Source of the DNA: Bdellovibrionales bacterium RIFOXYC1_FULL_37_79
GTDB taxonomy: Bacteria > Bdellovibrionota > Bacteriovoracia > Bacteriovoracales > Bacteriovoracaceae
Direction: 5' to 3'
DNA: 64,000 nucleotides
Assembly: GCA_001770015.1 (NCBI GenBank)
Contig: MEQB01000001.1
Location: 62,001-126,000 of the forward strand
The notes beneath the pieces were generated by a model. That model did no database searches. It was not told the DNA's origin and saw nothing but the letters and a program-made list of their open reading frames with translations. A program made the position numbers and the translations under genes. Positions 43,675-50,866 of this stretch are shown piece after piece (position 1 is the stretch's first letter; each line of letters begins with the position of its first letter).

Positions 43675-44247
43675 ATGGAATATTTTGTTATTATCATTGG
43701 TGCCGTTTTTGTTAATAATATTATTTTTGCCCAGTTTCTTGGAATATGTCCTTTCCTTGGGGTTTCCAATAAAATATCTACTGCTACCGGAATGGGGCTT
43801 GCCGTGGTTTTTGTGATCTCTTTGGCGACCACTGTAACCTACCTGGTCCATCATTATATTCTGGTTCCTTATAATATTGCTTTTATGCAAACCGTGACTT
43901 TTATTTTGGTGATTGCAGCACTGGTTCAGTTGGTTGAAATTATATTAAAGAAAGTTGCACCCCCTCTTTACCAGGCCCTTGGAATTTTTCTTCCTTTGAT
44001 TACCACTAACTGCGCTGTTTTAGGTGTGGCCATATTAGTTATTCAAAAAGAATTTAATTTGATTCAATCGGTGGTTTTTGCCAGTGCGACTGCGGTAGGT
44101 TTTACCCTGGCCATGATTTTGTTTGCCGGGATAAGAGAGCACTTGGAGCTGATGGATATCCCAGAAGGTATGAAAGGAATGCCAATTGCACTTATCACGG
44201 CGGGTCTTTTATCACTTGCCTTTATGGGTTTTGCCGGTTTGGTTTAA
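43675..44247 (+). CDS. rnfA: RnfA membrane subunit
   Basis: Six-helix membrane subunit (190 aa) paired with RnfE. Motifs: [49 protein letters not shown] and [17 protein letters not shown]. Cys residues in LGICPFLG and TTNCAVLG are the counterparts of those in RnfE and support a shared [2Fe-2S] centre. It is the last gene of the operon and completes all six Rnf subunits. Its stop is 1 nt from the stop of the oppositely oriented ATPase gene, so there is no space for a separate terminator. Confidence 0.96.
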   Translation: MEYFVIIIGAVFVNNIIFAQFLGICPFLGVSNKISTATGMGLAVVFVISLATTVTYLVHHYILVPYNIAFMQTVTFILVIAALVQLVEIILKKVAPPLYQALGIFLPLITTNCAVLGVAILVIQKEFNLIQSVVFASATAVGFTLAMILFAGIREHLELMDIPEGMKGMPIALITAGLLSLAFMGFAGLV

Positions 44248-44248
44248 T

Positions 44249-45412
44249 TTAATCAAGGTTATCGATTTTATCAGTGACCAAATATGAAGATTGGAAGAAA
44301 TTAGTAATGGGCACTGCAGTTATGTCACCATACTCTTCAGTTCTTTCTCCGCAATAAAGATAATAAAGCTCTGCTGAGGGGTAGTCTTTTTTAAATTCAT
44401 GCAGCCCTTTAAAATCTTTTCGATCTATGGTTTTAGTGGCCTTTGCTTCAATAGCGATCAATCTATCCTGGCCATAAAGAACAAAATCAACTTCGTTACC
44501 ATTTACAGAACGCCAATAATAGATTTCGTATTTTAATTTATAATAATGATTGTATGCCCTTAGTTCCTGCATGACTAAAGTTTCAACTGCAGCTCCCCAG
44601 ATATTCTCGGTTTTATCAAGAAATCCCTTAGGCCTGATTTGTTGAAAAACACCAACATCAAAAAAATAGAATTTTTCATGACTGATTAGTTTACGCTTGG
44701 CCTTTTTGGTGAAGACGGGAAGGAAGAATCCGATTAATAAGTCTTCAAGAATTTCAAAATAATTTTGTATAACTTTTCGGGTGTTGCCACTTTCCCTTGC
44801 AATTTCAGAAAAATTGACAACTTCTCCTTGGGAAAAGGATGCCGTTTCCAGAAATTTTAAAAACCCGGACAAGTTTCTGGTCAGTCCTTCGCTTTGAATT
44901 TCTTCCCGAAGATAGGTATCTACGTAACTTTCAAGATATTCATCAGGGGAAATATTCTTGGTTTTATCATACAAAGTAGGTAGAAATCCTTTTTTAAGGG
45001 CCACTTCTAATTCAAATTTGTCTTTAAGTTCTCTTATTGTGAGTGGAAACAAATGGGCATTTAGTGCACGTCCTGCCAGTAAATTACTATTGGCCTTTTT
45101 TAATTTTCTTGCGGAGGAGCCGCTTAATATGAAGTGTACTTTGTCCTTTTCGATTAAATGATGAACAATATCTAAAAGTTTGGGAATTTTTTGAACTTCA
45201 TCAATTATAACCTCCTTATTTTTAGTCCCGACGATATTTTGAAGTCTTCCAGGATCTTTCATTAGATCGTAGTAATAGGTTGTTTCTAATAAATTAATAT
45301 GGAGGTGGTTGGGAAAATTTTCTTTTAAAAATGTAGTTTTTCCAGTACCTCTTGGGCCAAATAGAAAATAGGTTTGGTTTGTTGTTAGATTCAGTAGGCG
45401 TTTCAGGTTCAT
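44249..45412 (-). CDS. AAA ATPase with DUF4143 domain
   Basis: P-loop ATPase of the AAA_14/DUF4143 family, 387 residues. Walker A is FGPRGTGKTTFL, Walker B VIIDEVQKIP, sensor-like LSGSSARKLKK and GRALNAHLFPLT. The C-terminal DUF4143 part has NEVDFVLYGQDRLIAIEAKAT, a PD-(D/E)xK-like core with E-V-D and E-x-K. Proteins of this family are common as solitary genes and have no agreed function; a DNA-related role is possible. It forms one edge of the accessory island, convergent with rnfA, with a short shared region before the TIGR02147 operon on the other strand. Confidence 0.9.
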   Translation of the reverse strand: MNLKRLLNLTTNQTYFLFGPRGTGKTTFLKENFPNHLHINLLETTYYYDLMKDPGRLQNIVGTKNKEVIIDEVQKIPKLLDIVHHLIEKDKVHFILSGSSARKLKKANSNLLAGRALNAHLFPLTIRELKDKFELEVALKKGFLPTLYDKTKNISPDEYLESYVDTYLREEIQSEGLTRNLSGFLKFLETASFSQGEVVNFSEIARESGNTRKVIQNYFEILEDLLIGFFLPVFTKKAKRKLISHEKFYFFDVGVFQQIRPKGFLDKTENIWGAAVETLVMQELRAYNHYYKLKYEIYYWRSVNGNEVDFVLYGQDRLIAIEAKATKTIDRKDFKGLHEFKKDYPSAELYYLYCGERTEEYGDITAVPITNFFQSSYLVTDKIDNLD

Positions 45413-45502
45413 TTTTAAAATGGTACCACAAGGTTATAAAATTGCCAATATTTTGACCTTCAAGGTTAAAAAAAATTGAGATTATATAAAAAGTGCTTTA
45501 AC

Positions 45503-45531
45503 TTGTTGGTATTATTAAATAGATGGATAAC
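45503..45531 (+). promoter_or_regulatory. Promoter for the TIGR02147 operon
   Basis: TTGTTG (45503-45508), 17 bp, GATAAC (45526-45531). The block AACTTGTTGGTATT at 45500-45513 is shared with the Rnf operon promoter. Transcription would start near 45538, giving a leader of about 97 nt to the preferred start at 45635. Confidence 0.5.
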
Positions 45532-45634
45532 ACTTTTGGGAGTTGGAAAATAATTCATGGTTCATAGCATTGTAACCACTTTGTTTACAACGCTATTGAT
45601 AATAATTGCAAGGCGTGGCATATTTCGCTCCATG

Positions 45635-46420
45635 AAAACAAAGAGCTTCAAAGAATATTTAAACATTGAATTTGCCAGAAGGTGTAAGAAGAATCCCATC
45701 TACTCCTTGCGCGCATTTGCCAGAGATATTCAAATCAGTCATTCATCGCTTTGCCAATTTTTTAAGGGTAAAAGGCAAATGTCCAAAGAGATGATTGAAA
45801 AAGTGGGGCTGGCCCTTTCCTTGTCACCAGATGAAATAAATAAATTTTCTAAAAATGCCAAAGGCGAAATGACGTACGATACCTTGAACGCAGATGAATA
45901 TCATCTGCTTAGTGACTGGTACTATGATGCTATTTTGGAACTTCTATCGACTAAGAATTTTAACTCAGATTTTAACTGGATAGCCAGAAAACTTAATATA
46001 ACCCTTGCCGAAGTAAAGCTTGCCATCCTGAGGCTTCAAAAATTAAATCTCATTCACATTGATGAAGACGGGAACATTTTTGATAAGACTTCGGGATTTA
46101 CGACGACGGCCTGTGATAATGCCTATACCGATTCGGCCAAGAAGAAAAAGCAAAAGCAGCTTTTCAATCTGGCCAAAGATGCAATTGATAAATTTGATGT
46201 TCGGGAGCGCAGTCATTCCGGAGTGACTTTTGCTGTCAGCATGAAAAAATTTGACGAGGCCCGTGCCATGATAAAAAAATTCAGACGTGAATTATCGGAA
46301 CTACTTGAACAAGATCAAGATGACTTGGAGAGTGTTTATCATCTAGCGATTGCCTTGTTTCCCCTTACTATAAATAAAACAAATCAAAGTATATCGGAGG
46401 AGATGTATGAAAAAAATTAA
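45635..46420 (+). CDS. TIGR02147-family regulator
   Basis: A 261-residue protein of a family known mainly from Bdellovibrionota and Fibrobacteres. The N-terminus KSFKEYLNIEFARRCKKNPI then YSLRAFARDIQISHSSLCQFF, FKGKRQMSKEMIEKVGLALSLS and SPDEINKF is the signature helix-turn-helix module; a winged-helix-like section (WIARKLNITLAEVKLAILRLQ, 21 residues) and a C-terminal segment AVSMKKFDEARAMIKKFRREL (21 residues) complete it. It is probably cytoplasmic and DNA-binding. ATG 45635 is preferred; an in-frame ATG at 45557 would add a hydrophobic, family-untypical 26 residues. The next gene begins 14 nt before its stop. Such genes tend to precede genes for exported proteins, as here. Confidence 0.85.
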   Translation, partial: KTKSFKEYLNIEFARRCKKNPIYSLRAFARDIQISHSSLCQFFKGKRQMSKEMIEKVGLALSLSPDEINKFSKNAKGEMTYDTLNADEYHLLSDWYYDAILELLSTKNFNSDFNWIARKLNITLAEVKLAILRLQKLNLIHIDEDGNIFDKTSGFTTTACDNAYTDSAKKKKQKQLFNLAKDAIDKFDVRERSHSGVTFAVSMKKFDEARAMIKKFRRELSELLEQDQDDLESVYHLAIALFPLTINKTNQSISEEMYEKN

Positions 46421-47303
46421 TTTATTATTATGTTTATTATTAACACTTGGAATGTTTCAATCAGCGCTTAGTGCGCCACTGATGGGACGAGAGTCCGATG
46501 GTGAAGAGGGCTTCAAGGAATGGACCTGGGATGATGGGTACTATGAGCCTGCGATTCGGAGGGAGAAGCAAGTATTTTTTTATTCAAATAATCATGTTCA
46601 CAATAATTTTGGAAACATGGCGCGGGGAACTTATTATCGCAATAATGAACACAATGCCTTGTCTCCTTTGGGGGGGATTAATGAATGTGAGTTCATAGGG
46701 CCATTAGAGGAGAAAGAGCTTCAGTGCTATGGTCAACAAGGTAATAAAATAGATAATGATTTTCGTCTATCAAGACATATTTTGTATCAAGTTTTTAAAA
46801 ATGATGAAAAAATGACTCTTGATAGGATTAATCTATGGAAAGAAGTTTTGAATTCGGTAATAAAGAGCATCAAGCCTAACCAGACGGATTCGTCTAGGTT
46901 CGTGGATGTTTATGTTGAACAAAGTGAATCGATTTTTAGGGATCTTAATGTGAATAATCTTTGTATCACTATGGCCGAATATAAAAAACTTCCGGACTAT
47001 AATCCAATCTTGTTTCAATGCGAAGCGATTAGTCGGCATTTAGGGCACGACTTGGATAGTTATGGTAGAAGTTTAAGACAAGAAGAAATGCTAATGGCTT
47101 TTTTTGATTTAGATAAAATTAAAAACTTTTATAAGGATATTATTCGATATCCAGAATTTGGAAATACTACTTTGATTAATAAAAGAAAAGAGAGAATAAA
47201 GCAGGCGGTAGCCTTTATTAAAAAGCTTGGTTATGACAAAGAGACTTTGGATAGTTTTGCACCTTTGACTTATAGTGTGATCAGGGATGAATTCAATAAG
47301 TAA
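46407..47303 (+). CDS. Exported protein of unknown family
   Basis: A 298-residue protein with a clear Sec signal peptide (MKKINLLLCLLLTLGMFQSA, probable cleavage after ALSA). The mature part has two acidic/aromatic stretches near the start (DGEEGFKEWTWDDGYYEP), a Cys pair (ECEFIG, QCYGQQ) and two further Cys (NNLCITMAE, FQCEAI) that may form disulfides. I do not recognise the fold. ATG 46407 has GGAGGAG 4 nt upstream and overlaps the TIGR02147 gene by 14 nt; its own end overlaps the metallopeptidase candidate by 17 nt. The three are one operon. Confidence 0.7.
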   Translation: MKKINLLLCLLLTLGMFQSALSAPLMGRESDGEEGFKEWTWDDGYYEPAIRREKQVFFYSNNHVHNNFGNMARGTYYRNNEHNALSPLGGINECEFIGPLEEKELQCYGQQGNKIDNDFRLSRHILYQVFKNDEKMTLDRINLWKEVLNSVIKSIKPNQTDSSRFVDVYVEQSESIFRDLNVNNLCITMAEYKKLPDYNPILFQCEAISRHLGHDLDSYGRSLRQEEMLMAFFDLDKIKNFYKDIIRYPEFGNTTLINKRKERIKQAVAFIKKLGYDKETLDSFAPLTYSVIRDEFNK

Positions 47304-48228
47304 TAGCGTGATGTTATTAATACTTTGGCTGCTTTGTTGTGGCCAAAGTATTGCTAATATCACCGATGATTATATCGAAAGTATAAGAGCGCATTCTGGG
47401 TTGGAGAGCTCCGAGAGTGCTCTTGTTTTGTATTATACTAAGCTAATTACTAGCGGCAACATTACGATCTTTAAAGAGGAAAGAAGTGAGTTGAATAACC
47501 GGTTAATTGATTTGGAAAATGTTCATCCGAGCTATTTTTTAAAGCGGATTGATAAAAAAATAATCAAAGAATATTTTTTGTATCATGGAAAAAAATTGGA
47601 GCGACTGGATGGAAAAAATCCAGGCAAGAAAGTTTTTAAAAAATACCTGGAAGTTAAAAATGATGAGTTGGAAGTGTCTTTTTTGGAAGATTTGATTCAG
47701 TTTGGACAAGGACGTGGAGTTTATTATTATAAAGAAAACAGCATAGTGGTTGATTTTGTGGAAACCGATTCTCTCATATTGGTTTTAATCCATGAACTGA
47801 CTCATTATTTTGATAAGGAAGCGAATGATGCTCGATTTAATTTACAGGAGCTTTTTTCTGAAGTTAAGTTTTTCGATGAAAAGCAGTTATTTGATAAAAA
47901 TAAAAAAGCAACATTTGGACGTTTCTGGTTTTTGAATACGGTTTATTTAAAGAGAAAATTTCATGAAGCAAAAGCGATCTATAATACCTGCATGATCGTG
48001 GATGAAATGAACAGACTTGGGGTTAAATTGGAATTAAGTGAAAGTGATAAAAGGTTTTATAAAAATGTTTTAAGTAGAAAGAAAAGTTGTAGTCAGTTCG
48101 TCAACGATTTGCTTGGTATTAATGAGCTCTTTGAAATGAGTTTGTTTTGGGATGATGGCACTCCTGAATACAAAGCGGTCACCTCCTATATTTATCAGTG
48201 GTTTAAAGAAAATGGATTTGAGTACTAA
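47287..48228 (+). CDS. Exported putative zinc metallopeptidase (HELTH)
   Basis: A 313-residue protein with an N-terminal signal sequence (SVMLLILWLLCCGQSIAN) and a gluzincin-type HExxH motif: His169-Glu170-Leu-Thr-His173 in VLIHELTHYFDKEAN, preceded by hydrophobic residues as in metallopeptidase helices. A third ligand is not certain; acidic residues follow in FDKEAND and QELFSEVKFFDE. The overall family is unrecognised. ATG 47287 lies 17 nt inside the upstream gene; ATG 47311 just after that gene's stop is an alternative that would shorten the signal sequence. If active it would cleave periplasmic or external substrates. Its paired genes are a TIGR02147 regulator and an unknown exported protein. 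Confidence 0.65.
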   Translation: MNSISNSVMLLILWLLCCGQSIANITDDYIESIRAHSGLESSESALVLYYTKLITSGNITIFKEERSELNNRLIDLENVHPSYFLKRIDKKIIKEYFLYHGKKLERLDGKNPGKKVFKKYLEVKNDELEVSFLEDLIQFGQGRGVYYYKENSIVVDFVETDSLILVLIHELTHYFDKEANDARFNLQELFSEVKFFDEKQLFDKNKKATFGRFWFLNTVYLKRKFHEAKAIYNTCMIVDEMNRLGVKLELSESDKRFYKNVLSRKKSCSQFVNDLLGINELFEMSLFWDDGTPEYKAVTSYIYQWFKENGFEY

Positions 48229-48235
48229 TTCTTGT

Positions 48236-48312
48236 TGTGCATATAAATATCGCTTTAAATATATGCACATGGTATGATGTGCATATATTTAAAAATGTAT
48301 AATTATGCACAT
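48236..48312. promoter_or_regulatory. Two-tier palindromic operator before the Fic-like gene
   Basis: Inner palindrome: 17-bp perfect arms (48254-48270 and 48277-48293) around the 6-bp spacer GGTATG. Two outer half-sites, TGTGCATATA (48236-48245) and TATGCACAT (48304-48312), are mirror-symmetric about the same centre at 48273.5. The GTGCATA cores lie 25, 17 and 25 bp apart. It sits just before the AGAGGA ribosome site of the Fic gene, which encodes an N-terminal helix-turn-helix. Autoregulation is inferred. Confidence 0.6.
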
Positions 48313-48323
48313 AGAGGATTGGT

Positions 48324-49382
48324 ATGGAATTTAACGAGCGAAAGGTCAAAATAATCCAGTTTCTGAAGACTTACGGGGCTATTTCTAACAATGATGCTCA
48401 GTCTATAAATAACGTACATAGAAACACCGCGACCAATGATTTACATAGATTAGTCGAGGAGGGACAACTTTTTGCGAATGGTGCGAAAAAGGGTACAAGT
48501 TATCAGTTCGTTGAAGAACTCATTTTTACCAGCGCTGAAATTGAGTCGGTTTTTCCTAAAAAAGAAAAAAATGAATTAGATAAATATTTTAAAGTTCACG
48601 ATCGAAAGAAGGTTTTTTTTAATAAAGTTTCAGAAAAGGCATTGAAAGCAGATTTTAGCTATTCAATGGATGTATTGCAAGCATTTGATCGAATGAAAAA
48701 ACTCATAGAGGAAAAAAGAAAAAATTTATCTACTGAAGTAAGAAAGAAAAAAAAAGAGAAATTGGTGATTGATCTTTCTTGGGCGTCTTCCAATATTGAG
48801 GGAAACACTTACTCCCTTTTAGAAACGGAGGGCCTGCTTAAATATAACCAAACTGCAAAAGGTAAGGATTTTTTCGATGCACAGATGATTTTAAATCATA
48901 AAGAATCTATTGAATATATTCGCCTGGATCACCATTATAAAAAGATTGATAAACAAAATGTTCTTGAACTGCATCAAATATTAATTAATAATTTAGGAGT
49001 GAATACGGGATTTCGTGAGCATCTTGTTTCGATTGGAAACTCCAGCTTTGTTCCTTGTGATAATAAGTTTCAAATAATATCCTTCTTTGATTTGATGATA
49101 AACAAAATTAATAAATCAGTTCATGTCTTGGAAAAAGCAGTAATCGCCAATTTATTGATAGCATTTTTGCAACCTTTTTCAGATGGGAATAAGCGAACCT
49201 TCCGGATGCTTGGAAATGCTCTATTGCTCTCCTTTGAGTATCTTCCAATTTCGTTTGTAAATACTGCTAAAACAGATTATATCATGGCAATTCTTTATTT
49301 TTACGAGAAACAAAACCCTGATTTTTTCAAACAACTTTTTTTAAATGAACTTAATCATTCGTTTAGGGAATATATTGGATAA
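48324..49382 (+). CDS. Fic-fold protein with HTH domain and catalytic His replaced by Gln
   Basis: A 352-residue protein. Residues 1-65 form a DeoR-like winged helix (VKIIQFLKTYGAISNNDAQS, HRNTATNDLHRLVEEG). Residues about 130-340 are a Fic domain: an inhibitory-helix motif SSNIEGN (155-161; S/T-x3-E-G/N, Glu159) followed by the Fic core LQPFSDGNKRTFRML. In catalytically active Fic enzymes this core starts HPF; here residue 283 is Gln (codon CAA at 49170). The phosphate-binding GNKR is kept. AMPylation is therefore doubtful, and it may act as a ligand-sensing transcription factor. AGAGGA precedes the ATG, and a complex palindrome lies upstream. The possibility of a sequencing or recent loss mutation remains. 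Confidence 0.85.
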   Translation: MEFNERKVKIIQFLKTYGAISNNDAQSINNVHRNTATNDLHRLVEEGQLFANGAKKGTSYQFVEELIFTSAEIESVFPKKEKNELDKYFKVHDRKKVFFNKVSEKALKADFSYSMDVLQAFDRMKKLIEEKRKNLSTEVRKKKKEKLVIDLSWASSNIEGNTYSLLETEGLLKYNQTAKGKDFFDAQMILNHKESIEYIRLDHHYKKIDKQNVLELHQILINNLGVNTGFREHLVSIGNSSFVPCDNKFQIISFFDLMINKINKSVHVLEKAVIANLLIAFLQPFSDGNKRTFRMLGNALLLSFEYLPISFVNTAKTDYIMAILYFYEKQNPDFFKQLFLNELNHSFREYIG

Positions 49383-49439
49383 AATTTGATTATTAATCTG
49401 GCTTTGAAATCATTGTACAATATTCTTATTTGGCATTGA

Positions 49440-49688
49440 GCAAAAGTGCCACTTGAAAATAATGAATCAGAAAGAGATTTGAGAGGAAAAGTAATCAAAA
49501 GGAAAATATCATTGTTTGATAGAACCTGGGTCGGAGTTTGGGCCAGGGATTTATACATTAGTTTACAACAAACCTGTCGCAAAAACGGGGTCCGTTTTTA
49601 TCAATATTTACTTGATCGGGTTTGTGGATATGGGCAAATTTCGAAATTATCTGAAATAATATTGAGGACTTGCCCCAAAGTTAGCTAA
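49440..49688 (+). pseudogene. IS66-family transposase remnant
   Basis: The reading frame from 49440 resembles the C-terminal end of IS66 TnpC: VPLENNESERDLRGKVIKRK corresponds to the IPLDNNxxERxLRxxxxGRK motif, and SLQQTCRKNGVRFYQYLLDR to the closing SLIETAKLNGxxPYxYL helix. A stop (TGA, 49437-49439) lies immediately upstream in frame, so the rest of the transposase is gone. I see no terminal inverted repeats or partner genes. This accounts for most of the 400-nt gap from 49383 to 49782; the remainder is AT-rich with no gene. Confidence 0.8.
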
Positions 49689-49782
49689 CCTTACGAAATT
49701 TTTACCGAAAAATGATGCGTAGCGTTTAAATTTTGGTAAATATATGCTATTATCGCCTAATTGTTAATTAAGGAAGTTTATT

Positions 49783-50625
49783 GTGAAATTTTTAGTCGTT
49801 ATATTTGTTGTTTTTCTATGTTTCACTAGAATTAGTCAGCTTGTCCTTGCGGCAGAGACTTCTATCTCCTGTGGGGAGCTTCTAAAGCAAATTGTGGTTG
49901 AAAACGATTTTGGAAGCTCAAGTGGTAAAGCGGTAAACCGTGGCAGCTTAGAATATTTTGAGAATTTTGGAGAAGAGTTTGTTAACCGAGTGGTGGACAA
50001 GGCCAGTTCAGCTGATCATGTTATGGACATGGGGGCAGGCAATGCTATATTTGCCCGTGATTTAGCTGGACAAACTCCTGGAGATTATGGCCAACAACCA
50101 AGGCTTCAAAAGCGAATTCTGGATGCAATTCCCAAAGTAACGGCCATTAGTTATAAAACCCAACACCCTATTTCTAACTTTGATGGATTCACGCTGCTTA
50201 CCGGAAGATTTTTTGAAGATATTCCGTCAGAGGAATTAATTCAATCCTACGGAGAAGTATCTGTCTTTACTGATTTTTGGGGTGTTATGGCATACACTAA
50301 AACTCCTCACCTGGTTTTAAAAAAAGTATTAAAAATCGCTCAAAATGATTTTATATATTTTTTAAAAGTTAGTTCAGTAAGAAGCTCATTAAACGATTCG
50401 ACAGTGCTTCTTCAAAACGGTGTTGAAATCTCCCTTGTAGATTGGTTTAAAACCATACCTGGCCTAGAAATTAGTATGATAAATCTTGAATCTTTTGGTG
50501 AAGCGATTGCGATAACTGCAAATAATAAAGAGTTCGTAGAAATTCCTTTACTAGAACTCATTTCTATCAACGATAATGTTATGCCACCTGCTCGAAAGTT
50601 TAAGGTAGTAGTTGGGAAGATTTAA
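49783..50625 (+). CDS. Exported methyltransferase-like protein
   Basis: A 280-residue protein with an N-terminal signal peptide (KFLVVIFVVFLCFTRISQLV, cleavage near LAA) and a class I SAM-methyltransferase-like motif I (HVMDMGAGNAIFARDL, about 80-95). Later segments (SVFTDFWGVMAYTKTPHLVL, then NDFIYFLKVSS) fit the acidic and strand positions of such folds. A methyltransferase in the periplasm has no obvious SAM supply, so it may be a non-enzymatic descendant or act where SAM exists, for instance inside another cell; that is speculation. GTG 49783 has AAGGAAG about 6 nt upstream. Part of the gene is repeated, decayed, at 53614-53787. Confidence 0.65.
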   Translation: MKFLVVIFVVFLCFTRISQLVLAAETSISCGELLKQIVVENDFGSSSGKAVNRGSLEYFENFGEEFVNRVVDKASSADHVMDMGAGNAIFARDLAGQTPGDYGQQPRLQKRILDAIPKVTAISYKTQHPISNFDGFTLLTGRFFEDIPSEELIQSYGEVSVFTDFWGVMAYTKTPHLVLKKVLKIAQNDFIYFLKVSSVRSSLNDSTVLLQNGVEISLVDWFKTIPGLEISMINLESFGEAIAITANNKEFVEIPLLELISINDNVMPPARKFKVVVGKI

Positions 50626-50718
50626 ACTGGAATATGAGAATTGAGCGCTGTGCTTATAAACTGGTGAACTTATTTATGTAAAAATTTTTGGAATAAAGTC
50701 ATTTAATCATAAGAGTTA

Positions 50719-50776
50719 AAACCGGTAGGAAAAACCTACCGGTTTAGTCTAAAAACAGTAGATTTTTCCTACCGGT
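50719..50776. terminator. Hairpin between convergent genes, with an extra half copy
   Basis: AAACCGGTAGG (50719-50729) and CCTACCGGTTT (50735-50745) form a perfect 11-bp stem with an AAAAA loop. Read on the minus strand it is followed by TTTT, so it suits termination of the 860-aa gene; on the plus strand it follows the methyltransferase-like gene. A third copy of CCTACCGGT lies at 50768-50776, preceded by TTTTT. Confidence 0.5.
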
Positions 50777-50866
50777 ATAATATCCTTAGATTTAAGGTGA
50801 GGGTGTGAGAGCCAGAAATGCAAATCGTATGGTTGATGGTATTCGAATATCCTACCAAGGAAAACT

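Noticed and set aside
44249-49382. Anti-phage defence island (ATPase, Fic, metallopeptidase)
   Set aside because: The genes do not form a known multi-gene defence system, and two of the proteins carry secretion signals.
49783-50625. Intact methyltransferase with ordinary cytoplasmic role
   Set aside because: The N-terminal 24 residues have the length, charge and hydrophobic core of a Sec signal, and the GTG start has a good ribosome site.
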